Origin: CAYNQN01 sp964530525
GTDB lineage: Bacteria > Actinomycetota > Acidimicrobiia > Acidimicrobiales > Acidimicrobilacustridaceae
DNA: 48,480 nt
Reading direction: 5' to 3'
NCBI GenBank assembly: GCA_964530525.1
Contig: CAZHBH010000009.1
Location: 1-48,480, forward strand
The notes under the pieces were generated by a model. That model made no database searches and was not told the origin of the DNA. It saw only the letters and a list, made by a program, of their open reading frames with translations. A program made the translations under genes and the position numbers. Positions 29,650 through 36,683 of this stretch are shown one piece after another; positions within the stretch are counted from its first letter, which is position 1; each line of letters begins with the position of its first letter.

Positions 29650-32081
29650 CGTGGAGCCTCCCTTCGCGCCCGTGCGAGAGCAACGGCGCCGATGGCCGCG
29701 ACGGCGAGGACCGAGATCTCGCCAAGCGTGTCGAACCCACGGAAGTCGACCAGGATGACGTTCACCACGTTCTTGCCATCGCCCTCGGGCAGGGCGTCGT
29801 CGACGATGTTCTCCGAGACCGAGCCGGTCTCGATGGAGTCGTGCCCGCGCTGGCCCCCCGCCACCAGGGCGAGCGAGAAGACCATGGCGGCCACCAGCCC
29901 TGCTACGCCCAGGCGGATCACGTGACCTATCCGCGGCGCCTGGTGCTCGAATCGATCTGGAAGGCGCCGGAGCACCAGCACGAACGCGACCACCGAGAGG
30001 GTCTCCACCACGACCTGTGTCAGTGCCAGGTCGGGAGCGCCCTGCACCACGAAGAGCGCCGCCATGGCGTATCCGGTCGTCCCCAGGAGCAGCGCTGCCG
30101 CGAAGCGCCTTCCGACTGTCGCCGCCGCGACCGCCCCGCCGATCATCACCGCCACGATCGGCACCTGGGCACCTGAGCCGATCAGATCGGGCCAACCCGG
30201 CCAGTCCCAGCCCAACACGAGCGCCGCCCCCGGCAGGATGGCGGCAGTCGCGAGGATCACCCCGGCATAGACGGGCAGGGAGCCGCTCTGGAGCACGCCC
30301 GTGACGCGGTCGGCCACGACGTTGAGGCCTCGCAGCGCCCAGAGGTAGACGACCGATCCGCTCGGGACGAGGGGGCGCGGCCTGTGCGGCGCGGCCCCCA
30401 CGTCTGACGACATCGCCTCGGCGTGCCGCCTTCCGGCAGCCCGCTGGCCCGCGAACACACCCGCTCCGGCGGCCAGGGTGAGCAGCGACAGCGCGAGCAC
30501 GAGCGTCCAGCCGTGCCACAGCGACAGCTCGACCGGCGACCAGCTCCTCCCGAGCGCCTCGACGGAACCCCCGAGCAGCGGACTGATCAGCTGAGGCGCC
30601 ACGCCCCAGATGGCGGTGAGAGCGACCAGCACGGCCCCTGGAGCGACGAACACCCAGGAGGGCGCGTGGTGGGGACGGTCGTGAGAGCGCACAGGCTGCC
30701 GAGGCGCTGGTGCGATTCGCGGCTCGTGGGATGCCCCCGACCCGGGATCGGCGACCGGCTCCGGCGCGGCCGCTGGACCTCCGGTGTATGCCGAGGAGAA
30801 GGCGCCCCACACGAAGCGGGCCGAGTAGGCGCAGGTGAGCACCGAACCGACGACGATGCCCGCCAGCACGAGGACGGAGAGGGAGATGTCGCCGTCCACG
30901 AACGCCTGGTACGCACCCTCCTTCGCGATGAAGCCCATCGTCAGCGGAACGCCCGCCATCGAGGCGGCCGCGACGACGGCCACCACCTTCAACAGGCCCC
31001 ACCCCTCGCCCAGCCCGCCGAGAAGGCGGATGTCGCGGGTGCCGGTGGAGTGGTCGATCACACCCACCACGAAGAAGAGCGTCGCCTTGAACAGGGCGTG
31101 GGCGGCCAGCAGCACGCAACCGGCCATCGTCGCCGCCTCCGTGCCCACGCCGAAGAGCACCATCATGAAGCCGAGCTGGGCCACCGTGCCGTATGCCAGC
31201 AGCAACTTGAGGTCGTGCTGGCGCAGTGCCCTCACGCCCCCGAGGACCATGCTCACCAACCCCACCACCACCAGAGCCGGACGCCAGCCCCAGACCAGGG
31301 CGAAGGCGGGGGCGAGGCGGGCGACCAGGTACACACCCGCCTTCACCATCGTGGCCGAGTGCAGATAGGCGCTCACCGGGGTGGGAGCCACCATCGCCCC
31401 GGGGAGCCAGAAGTGGAACGGGTACTGCGCCGACTTCGAGAAGGCTCCTACCAGCACGAGTCCGAGAGCCATGCCCACAGCAAGGCCCGACGGTGGATCG
31501 GCGAGGATCGCGCTGAGCCGGTAGGTGTCGGCCGCCTCTCCCAGGACCACGAAACCACCGAGCATCACCAATCCGCCCGCAGCGGTCACCAACAGGGCCT
31601 GGAGCGCTGCGGCCCGGGCTCTGGGCTGCCTCCACTCGTTCCCTATCAAGAGGTAGGAGGTGATCGAGGTGAGCTCCCAGCACACGTAGAGGAACAGGAG
31701 GTTGTCGGCCAGGACCAGGCCGAGCATCGCACCGGCGAAGAGGGTGAGGAGGCCCACCAGCCGCCCGAGCCCGTCCCAGCCGGTGCGGAAGTAGCTCGCC
31801 CCGTACGCGAGCACCGCCAGGCCTATCCCTGACACGACGAGGACCATCAGCGCCGAGAAGGCGTCGAGGCGGAGGTCGATGCTCAGGCCGAGGGCCGGTA
31901 CCCACTCCCAGCTCTGCGTGACCACCGAGCCGTCCAGGACCGATCGGAGCTGCGTGGACAGCCAGGCGAGCGCCGCCAGCGGGGGGACCACGGCGACGAG
32001 CAGAGCCCGCCTGGAGAGCTGCTTTCCAGCGGCGACGATCGTCACGCCCACGACGAGGTGGACGAAGAGCAGGGCGATCAC
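29646..32081 (-). CDS. mrpA: Mrp Na+/H+ antiporter subunit A
   Basis: 811-residue largest subunit, NuoL-like with a C-terminal MrpB-like (DUF4040/MbhE) extension. Proton-channel core: LFLYVCWELTSITSYLLIG with the key Glu, VGAFSKSAQYPFHFWLPGAM with the Lys, SAYLHSATMVKAGVYLVARL with the second Lys/His set, and AHALFKATLFFVVGVIDHST. A hydrophilic insertion of about 60 residues (about 445-500, Pro/His-rich) separates core from extension. QGAPDLALTQVVVETLSVVA marks DUF4040, and NVILVDFRGFDTLGEISVLA is the MbhE-like end. GTG 32081 stands 9 bases behind TAGCCT (32096-32091). First gene of the operon mrpABCDEFG. Confidence 0.95.
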   Translation of the reverse strand: MIALLFVHLVVGVTIVAAGKQLSRRALLVAVVPPLAALAWLSTQLRSVLDGSVVTQSWEWVPALGLSIDLRLDAFSALMVLVVSGIGLAVLAYGASYFRTGWDGLGRLVGLLTLFAGAMLGLVLADNLLFLYVCWELTSITSYLLIGNEWRQPRARAAALQALLVTAAGGLVMLGGFVVLGEAADTYRLSAILADPPSGLAVGMALGLVLVGAFSKSAQYPFHFWLPGAMVAPTPVSAYLHSATMVKAGVYLVARLAPAFALVWGWRPALVVVGLVSMVLGGVRALRQHDLKLLLAYGTVAQLGFMMVLFGVGTEAATMAGCVLLAAHALFKATLFFVVGVIDHSTGTRDIRLLGGLGEGWGLLKVVAVVAAASMAGVPLTMGFIAKEGAYQAFVDGDISLSVLVLAGIVVGSVLTCAYSARFVWGAFSSAYTGGPAAAPEPVADPGSGASHEPRIAPAPRQPVRSHDRPHHAPSWVFVAPGAVLVALTAIWGVAPQLISPLLGGSVEALGRSWSPVELSLWHGWTLVLALSLLTLAAGAGVFAGQRAAGRRHAEAMSSDVGAAPHRPRPLVPSGSVVYLWALRGLNVVADRVTGVLQSGSLPVYAGVILATAAILPGAALVLGWDWPGWPDLIGSGAQVPIVAVMIGGAVAAATVGRRFAAALLLGTTGYAMAALFVVQGAPDLALTQVVVETLSVVAFVLVLRRLPDRFEHQAPRIGHVIRLGVAGLVAAMVFSLALVAGGQRGHDSIETGSVSENIVDDALPEGDGKNVVNVILVDFRGFDTLGEISVLAVAAIGAVALARARREAPR

Positions 32082-32090
32082 GACGTCTGG

Positions 32091-32110
32091 AGGCTACCCG
32101 CACCTAGGAT
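32091..32110. promoter_or_regulatory. Divergent promoter pair for mrpA and the membrane-protein gene
   Basis: Minus-strand TAGCCT (32096-32091) lies 9 bases before GTG 32081, and plus-strand TAGGAT (32105-32110) lies 9 bases before ATG 32120. The hexamers are 8 bases apart, so the two -10 regions are back to back. Confidence 0.45.
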
Positions 32111-32119
32111 CACCGGCGG

Positions 32120-33400
32120 ATGAAGAACGACAACAAGTGGCGGCAACGTCTCGTGGGTGCGCTCGCCGTCCTCACGTGCATCCTCCTTTTCGTGTCCCTC
32201 ATCGGCGTGTGGGTGCAGAGGACGATCTACGACACGGATCGCTGGGTCGCGCTGGTCGAGGACCTTCCATCTGAGCCGGCCGTGGCCCAAGGCCTCGCCG
32301 ATCGCATCACCGAGCAGCTCGTGTCGCTCACCGATCCGCAGGCCAAGATCAGCGAGGTCCTGCCTCCGCAGGCCTCCGCGCTCGCCGGACCCATCACGGT
32401 GGCGCTGGAGAACCTGGTGAGTCGGACGGTCGCCGACGTCATAGCCAGCGACCAGTTCCGTTCCGTGTGGGTCTCGCTCAACCGCTTCGCCCACCAGAAG
32501 GTCATAGCCTTCCTCGACGGGGACAGCGAGATCATCCAGGCCGACGACGGCAAGGTGCAGCTCAACCTGATGCCGATCGTCGGCGAGGTGCTCGATCGGC
32601 TCCCGAGCGGGCTCCTGGGCGAGGGCTCCGTCCCCGACATCAGCGTGGATCTGCCGATGGACGAGGCGCGCAGGCTGATCTCGTCGTACCTGGGACTCAG
32701 GCAGGACGCCATCCCCGAGGACTTCGGCCAGATCACGATCTTCGAGAGCGATCGCCTCGAGACCGTCCAGCGAGCCCTTGCCGCGTTCAACAACCTGGTC
32801 GTGGTGATGGTCATCGCGACGCTGGCAATGGGTGCCGTGACCATCGTGCTGTCGCGACGAAGGCGGCGAACCGTCGTCGCGTTGGGCATCGGCGCGGCCG
32901 TCACGGTGGCGATGGCGTGGGCTCTGCTGAGGGTGATCGGGAACCAGGTGGCCGACAGCCTGGCCAACGAGAGCGCCGGCAAGGTAGCCGGCGACGTCTT
33001 CAACTCCCTGCTCAGCGATCTCCGCTCGACGACGACGATCGTGCTGGTGGCCGGGTCTGTGGCAGCGGTCGTCGCCTTCCTGCTCGGCGACAGCCGGCCC
33101 GCTCGTTGGACCCAGGTCCAGGTGCGTGCCGCCCGCGACGTGACCACGGCCGCCGCCATGGAGACCAGCCAAGGGGGCTCGGCCGCAGCCTGGGCCGCCG
33201 GCAACGAGGTGGGCTTGCGAGTGGGGGGTGTGGTCGTCGCCGTGGCGCTCCTGCTCCTCTTGGACGTCTCGTGGGGATGGCTCGCGTGGGTCGTCGCGCT
33301 CCTGGTCGCCTGGGAGCTGGCCATAAGCGGTCTCGTGAGACTCGCCCGCAGGCCGGCACTAGCCTCTCCGCATGGCGGAGATGAGGCTCGCAGCCCGTAA
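32120..33400 (+). CDS. Uncharacterised actinobacterial membrane protein
   Basis: 426 residues, family not recognised. An N-terminal helix (about 11-32, LVGALAVLTCILLFVSLIGV) is followed by an extracytoplasmic region of about 200 residues. That region has conserved-looking YDTDRWVALVEDLPSEPAVA and VWVSLNRFAHQKVIAFLDGD segments. Three or four further helices follow (VVVMVIATLAMGAVTIVLS, VALGIGAAVTVAMAWALLRV, TIVLVAGSVAAVVAFLLG and VVVAVALLLLLDVSWGWLAW). Proteins with this TDRWV...P..V... layout are widespread and unannotated in actinobacteria, to my knowledge. Its 3' end overlaps the GH25 gene start by 29 bases, and its promoter abuts that of mrpA; the job is unknown. Confidence 0.8.
   Translation: MKNDNKWRQRLVGALAVLTCILLFVSLIGVWVQRTIYDTDRWVALVEDLPSEPAVAQGLADRITEQLVSLTDPQAKISEVLPPQASALAGPITVALENLVSRTVADVIASDQFRSVWVSLNRFAHQKVIAFLDGDSEIIQADDGKVQLNLMPIVGEVLDRLPSGLLGEGSVPDISVDLPMDEARRLISSYLGLRQDAIPEDFGQITIFESDRLETVQRALAAFNNLVVVMVIATLAMGAVTIVLSRRRRRTVVALGIGAAVTVAMAWALLRVIGNQVADSLANESAGKVAGDVFNSLLSDLRSTTTIVLVAGSVAAVVAFLLGDSRPARWTQVQVRAARDVTTAAAMETSQGGSAAAWAAGNEVGLRVGGVVVAVALLLLLDVSWGWLAWVVALLVAWELAISGLVRLARRPALASPHGGDEARSP
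33360..33365 (+). promoter_or_regulatory. -10 element TAGCCT of the GH25 gene
   Basis: TAGCCT, CTCCGC (6 bases), then ATG 33372; located inside the preceding coding region. Confidence 0.5.
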
Positions 33401-35066
33401 GACCAGATCGTGGTTGGCGGGGGGCCTGGCCCTCGTGTTGGCATGCGTGGCGGCGACGCCGGCGATGGCCGCCACAGGGGTCGACGTCTCCTCGTGGCAA
33501 CACCACCCTGGCGACACCCCCATCGACTGGCCTGCCGTGCGCAGCGACGGCCACACGTTCGCCTTCATCAAGGCCGACGAGGGACCGTGGTCCGGACGGC
33601 CGAGCTACTACACGAACCCGTACTTCGCCAGCGACTGGGCCGCGGCGGGCTCTGCCGGGATGTACCGCGGCGCCTACCACTACGCCCAGCCGAAGGCACC
33701 GGCGGGCACAGCCGTCGACGACGCCCGCCACATGATCTCGGTGACCGGCACGATGCGCGGTCCCACGGACCTCCCGCCGGTTCTCGACCTGGAGGAGCAT
33801 CGAGGACTGAGCCCGTCCGAGATCATCGCCTGGACCGGCGCGTGGCTCGACGAGGTGGAGAGGCTCACCGGACGCAAGGCCATCATCTACACCAGCCGGC
33901 ACTTCTGGGAGGTGCACCTCGCCGACACCCACGCCTTCTCGGACCACCCCCTGTGGATCGCCAGCTGGTTCGATCACGTAGGGCCCGAGACCTCTCCCGG
34001 CCGTCTCCCGGGCGGGTGGAGCACCTGGACCTTCTGGCAGTGGACCGCCGACGGTCGTAGCTCGGGCATCGAGGGCCAGGTGGACCTCAACCGCTACTGC
34101 TGCCCGGACGGCAACCTCGCGGCCCTCGCCAACGGCGCCACCGGCGATCAGGCCTCCAGCAACCCCTTCGGCCACCTCGATGGCATCTCTTCCCACACCG
34201 CTGCCGTATCCATCCGAGGGTGGGCGGTCGACCCCGACACGCGTGACCCCTTGAAGATCCACGTCTGGGTGGACGGCCACCTCTACGACGAGGACGTCGT
34301 GGCGGACGAACCGAGGGGCGACATCGCCGTCGCCTACCCAGGATGGGGACCCCACCACGGCTTCGACGCCACCGTCCCGATGACCCGGGGCCGGCACGAG
34401 GTGTGCGTATACGTCCTCAACGAGGGCCCAGGAAGCGCCAACATCCAGCTCGGCTGCTGGACCGTTGACGTTCCCGACGGACCGCTCGGCTTCTCCGACG
34501 TCCAGGGCTGGCACCCGTTCGTAGACGAGATCTCGTGGCTTCACCTCGAGGGGCTCGCCGAGGGGTACGACGACGGCACCTTCCGGCCCGCCGAGCCCAT
34601 CACCCGCCAGGCGATGGCAGCGTTCCTGGCCCGCTACGCGGCGCTGGCGGGCCACGACCTGGAGCCGGACGTGCTCGTCGAGTTCGACGACGTGCCGGTC
34701 GGGCACCCGTTCCACGACGAGATCGCCTGGATGGCAGCGAACGGGATCGCCGAGGGCTACGAAGGCGGAGCTTTCCGCCCCGAGGCGCTCATCACCCGCC
34801 AGGCGTTGGCCGCGTTCTTGTCGCGGCTCTTCGAGGCGTTGGGCCACGACGCCACGGCGTCCAGCGACGAGCCCTTCTCAGACGTGCCGGTCGGGCACCC
34901 GTTCCACGACGAGATCGCCTGGATGGCAGCGAACGGGATCGCCGAGGGCTACGAAGACGGTGCCTTCGGCACCGATCGGGTGGTCACGAGGCAAGCCACC
35001 GCCGCGTTCGTGCACCGCTTCGACGAGCTGCTCCACGACATCGGCCAGATGGCCGGCGGGAGCTGA
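33372..35066 (+). CDS. Secreted GH25 muramidase with SLH cell-surface repeats
   Basis: 564 residues. Signal peptide with AMA-A cleavage near residue 33. GH25 lysozyme domain (about 35-255): GVDVSSWQ (Asp38), FAFIKADEGP, GMYRGAYHYAQP, VLDLEEHRG (Asp139-x-Glu141, the catalytic DxE) and LWIASWF. A middle beta module (about 268-370) reads VSIRGWAVDPDTRDPLKIHV, a repeat family common on actinobacterial surface proteins. Three S-layer-homology repeats (about 375-560) carry the EGYDDGTFRPAEPITRQ-type core; the second and third share an identical 76-base segment. The enzyme would cut glycan strands while bound to wall polymers. In SLH 3 the usual FRP is FGT. The following deacetylase supports a wall-remodelling cluster. 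Confidence 0.92.
   Translation: MAEMRLAARKTRSWLAGGLALVLACVAATPAMAATGVDVSSWQHHPGDTPIDWPAVRSDGHTFAFIKADEGPWSGRPSYYTNPYFASDWAAAGSAGMYRGAYHYAQPKAPAGTAVDDARHMISVTGTMRGPTDLPPVLDLEEHRGLSPSEIIAWTGAWLDEVERLTGRKAIIYTSRHFWEVHLADTHAFSDHPLWIASWFDHVGPETSPGRLPGGWSTWTFWQWTADGRSSGIEGQVDLNRYCCPDGNLAALANGATGDQASSNPFGHLDGISSHTAAVSIRGWAVDPDTRDPLKIHVWVDGHLYDEDVVADEPRGDIAVAYPGWGPHHGFDATVPMTRGRHEVCVYVLNEGPGSANIQLGCWTVDVPDGPLGFSDVQGWHPFVDEISWLHLEGLAEGYDDGTFRPAEPITRQAMAAFLARYAALAGHDLEPDVLVEFDDVPVGHPFHDEIAWMAANGIAEGYEGGAFRPEALITRQALAAFLSRLFEALGHDATASSDEPFSDVPVGHPFHDEIAWMAANGIAEGYEDGAFGTDRVVTRQATAAFVHRFDELLHDIGQMAGGS
34689..34764 (+). repeat. 76-base direct repeat, copy 1 (SLH repeat 2)
   Basis: Identical over 76 bases to 34881-34956, exactly 192 bases (64 codons) downstream. 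Encodes DVPVGHPFHDEIAWMAANGI and onward; identity at synonymous sites points to recent duplication or gene conversion. Confidence 0.9.
34881..34956 (+). repeat. 76-base direct repeat, copy 2 (SLH repeat 3)
   Basis: Second exact copy. Flanking SLH sequence is diverged, so identity is limited to this block. Confidence 0.9.
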
Positions 35067-35088
35067 CAGGGCTTCGACGTCGCACGGG

Positions 35089-35125
35089 CCCCCGCCGAGG
35101 GACGCGGGTAGCCCTCCGGTGGGGG
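35089..35125 (+). terminator. Imperfect GC hairpin after the GH25 gene
   Basis: CCCCCGCCGAGGG pairs imperfectly with CCCTCCGGTGGGGG across a 10-base loop. The conventional GTG start candidates of the next gene (35119, 35125) fall in its right arm. Confidence 0.4.
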
Positions 35126-36618
35126 TGCACGGATCCGCAGCGCCCCGCAGCTACGATCCCCGCATCGCTAGATCGGTCCCCAAGCCCCTTCGCGCCGTCG
35201 CTGCCGCCGCGGTCGCGGTTGCGCTGCTCGCAGCCGCGTGCACGATCGACGATCGCAAGGTCCAACTGAACGAAGCCGAGCTGCTCTCGGGCACGTACAC
35301 GATCGATCCCGTCGGTTCGGTGACCCTGGCGAACGGCTCTGCGACCGTGGACCTCGAGGGAACCGACGTGCGCGTCGAGGTCGTCCCACCGATCGTCCGC
35401 GGAGACTTCGACGGGGATCGCCTCGACGACGCTGCGCTCGTGGTGGACCTCCTCGGTGAGATGGGGAACATGGGCACCTGGTTGCTCCTGGTTCGCAACG
35501 GGTTCGGGACCGCGGAGCCCACCCCGGCCGTGCCGCTGGGCGAGAACGTGCTGCTGGAGGAGATCAGCGCCGAGGACGGCCAGCTGCGGTTGCAGATGCT
35601 CGATCGCTCCGACGCTGCCTCCATCGACACGGTCGACCGCCGAAGCGTCCGGACCTACGCCGTCGTAGACGGCCAGACGGTGGTGACCGGGGAGGAGATC
35701 ACCTACTTCGCGGACATGCCGCCCGCCGGGGAGGAGCTGGAGCCCCAGCACATCCAGCTCAGCGGGGCCACGCCGCGCACCTCCTCCGCCAGCGGGCACC
35801 TGGAGCCGGACCAGCAGGTTCGATACGACGTCTCGGTGTCGGCCGGTGAACGCCTCGACCTCGGTCTCCAGGCACCGCTGGGAACGTTCCTCACCGTGTT
35901 CGCCGGCGACGACGAGATCATCGGACCGAGCGGCGCAGTGGCCGCGCAGGTTGCATCGCCCACACCCCGCGACCTCACGGTGCGAGTGCGCAACGTCGCT
36001 CTGCAGCCGGTGGACTTCCGGCTCGACGTGGAGGTGAGTCGCAAGCCCCCGGATCCACCTCCGGTCGAGCACAAGGTGGCGTACCTCACGTTCGACGATG
36101 GCCCGCATCCCACCTACACGCCCCAGGTGCTCGACGTCCTGCGCAAGCACGGCGCCAAGGCCACCTTCTTCGTCCTGGGCTCCCAAGCCCAGGCACATCC
36201 CGAGCTGATCGACCGCATAGCTGCCGAGGGCCACGCGATCGCGAACCACACCTGGGACCATCCCGACCTGGTGAGCAAGAGCGACCAGCAGTTCGCCGAC
36301 CAGGTCATCCGCACCCAGACCCTCCTCGGCAGCAGGGCCACCTCGTGCTTGCGACCGCCCTACGGGTCGGTCGACGAGACGGTCCGCAAGCGCGCCGAGG
36401 ACGCCGGGATGCGCATAGTGCTGTGGACTGCCGACACGAACGACTGGCGGCTGCCTGGAGCATCCACGATCGCCAGGCGCATCGTCGCCGGCCTCCACGA
36501 CGGGGCCAACATCTTGATGCACGACGGCGGCGGAGACCGTTCGCAGACCGTGGCGGGCCTCGAACAGGCGCTCGCCGAGCTCGAGGGTTCGGGCTGGAGG
36601 TTCAAACCCGCCTGCTGA
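35125..36618 (+). CDS. Lipoprotein polysaccharide deacetylase (NodB/CE4)
   Basis: About 485-500 residues. The lipoprotein signal ends in LLAAAC, so it is anchored outside the membrane. An FG-GAP-like DFDGDRLDDAALVVD segment and a beta-sandwich region follow. The NodB domain (last 180 residues) has LTFDDGPHP (catalytic base and metal Asp), NHTWDHPD (two metal His), RPPYGS, DTNDWRLPG and ILMHDGGGDR; all five CE4 motifs are intact. It probably de-N-acetylates peptidoglycan or another wall glycan. Coordinates use the conventional GTG 35125, but that start lies in the previous terminator. TACGAT (35152-35157) sits exactly 6 bases before an in-frame ATC (35164), which would give a 26-residue signal peptide ending at the Cys. 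Confidence 0.9.
   Translation: MHGSAAPRSYDPRIARSVPKPLRAVAAAAVAVALLAAACTIDDRKVQLNEAELLSGTYTIDPVGSVTLANGSATVDLEGTDVRVEVVPPIVRGDFDGDRLDDAALVVDLLGEMGNMGTWLLLVRNGFGTAEPTPAVPLGENVLLEEISAEDGQLRLQMLDRSDAASIDTVDRRSVRTYAVVDGQTVVTGEEITYFADMPPAGEELEPQHIQLSGATPRTSSASGHLEPDQQVRYDVSVSAGERLDLGLQAPLGTFLTVFAGDDEIIGPSGAVAAQVASPTPRDLTVRVRNVALQPVDFRLDVEVSRKPPDPPPVEHKVAYLTFDDGPHPTYTPQVLDVLRKHGAKATFFVLGSQAQAHPELIDRIAAEGHAIANHTWDHPDLVSKSDQQFADQVIRTQTLLGSRATSCLRPPYGSVDETVRKRAEDAGMRIVLWTADTNDWRLPGASTIARRIVAGLHDGANILMHDGGGDRSQTVAGLEQALAELEGSGWRFKPAC
35152..35157 (+). promoter_or_regulatory. -10 element TACGAT before a possible ATC start
   Basis: TACGAT, CCCCGC (6 bases), then ATC 35164 in frame with the deacetylase. 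Same geometry as the GH25, rpe and addB-like promoters. Confidence 0.45.
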
Positions 36619-36628
36619 AGCTTGCTGC

Positions 36629-36656
36629 GCGCCCCGCTCCCCCCGGCGAGGGGCGC
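36629..36656. terminator. Hairpin between convergent deacetylase and VWA genes
   Basis: GCGCCCC / GGGGCGC 7-bp stem with a 14-base loop, just after the deacetylase stop and before the VWA-gene stop on the other strand. Confidence 0.45.
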
Positions 36657-36683
36657 CCGCACGACTATCGAGCAGTGAAGCCA

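Noticed and set aside
29588..29740. MrpB extended upstream to 29740 or TTG 29683
   Set aside because: The extension overlaps mrpA and is not conserved in MrpB; GTG 29587 gives the family's normal length.
29581..32103. 840-residue open frame on the minus strand over mrpA
   Set aside because: Offset-frame shadow of mrpA, Arg-rich, no domain. Only its last 22 codons, starting at ATG 29649, are kept as a possible leader.
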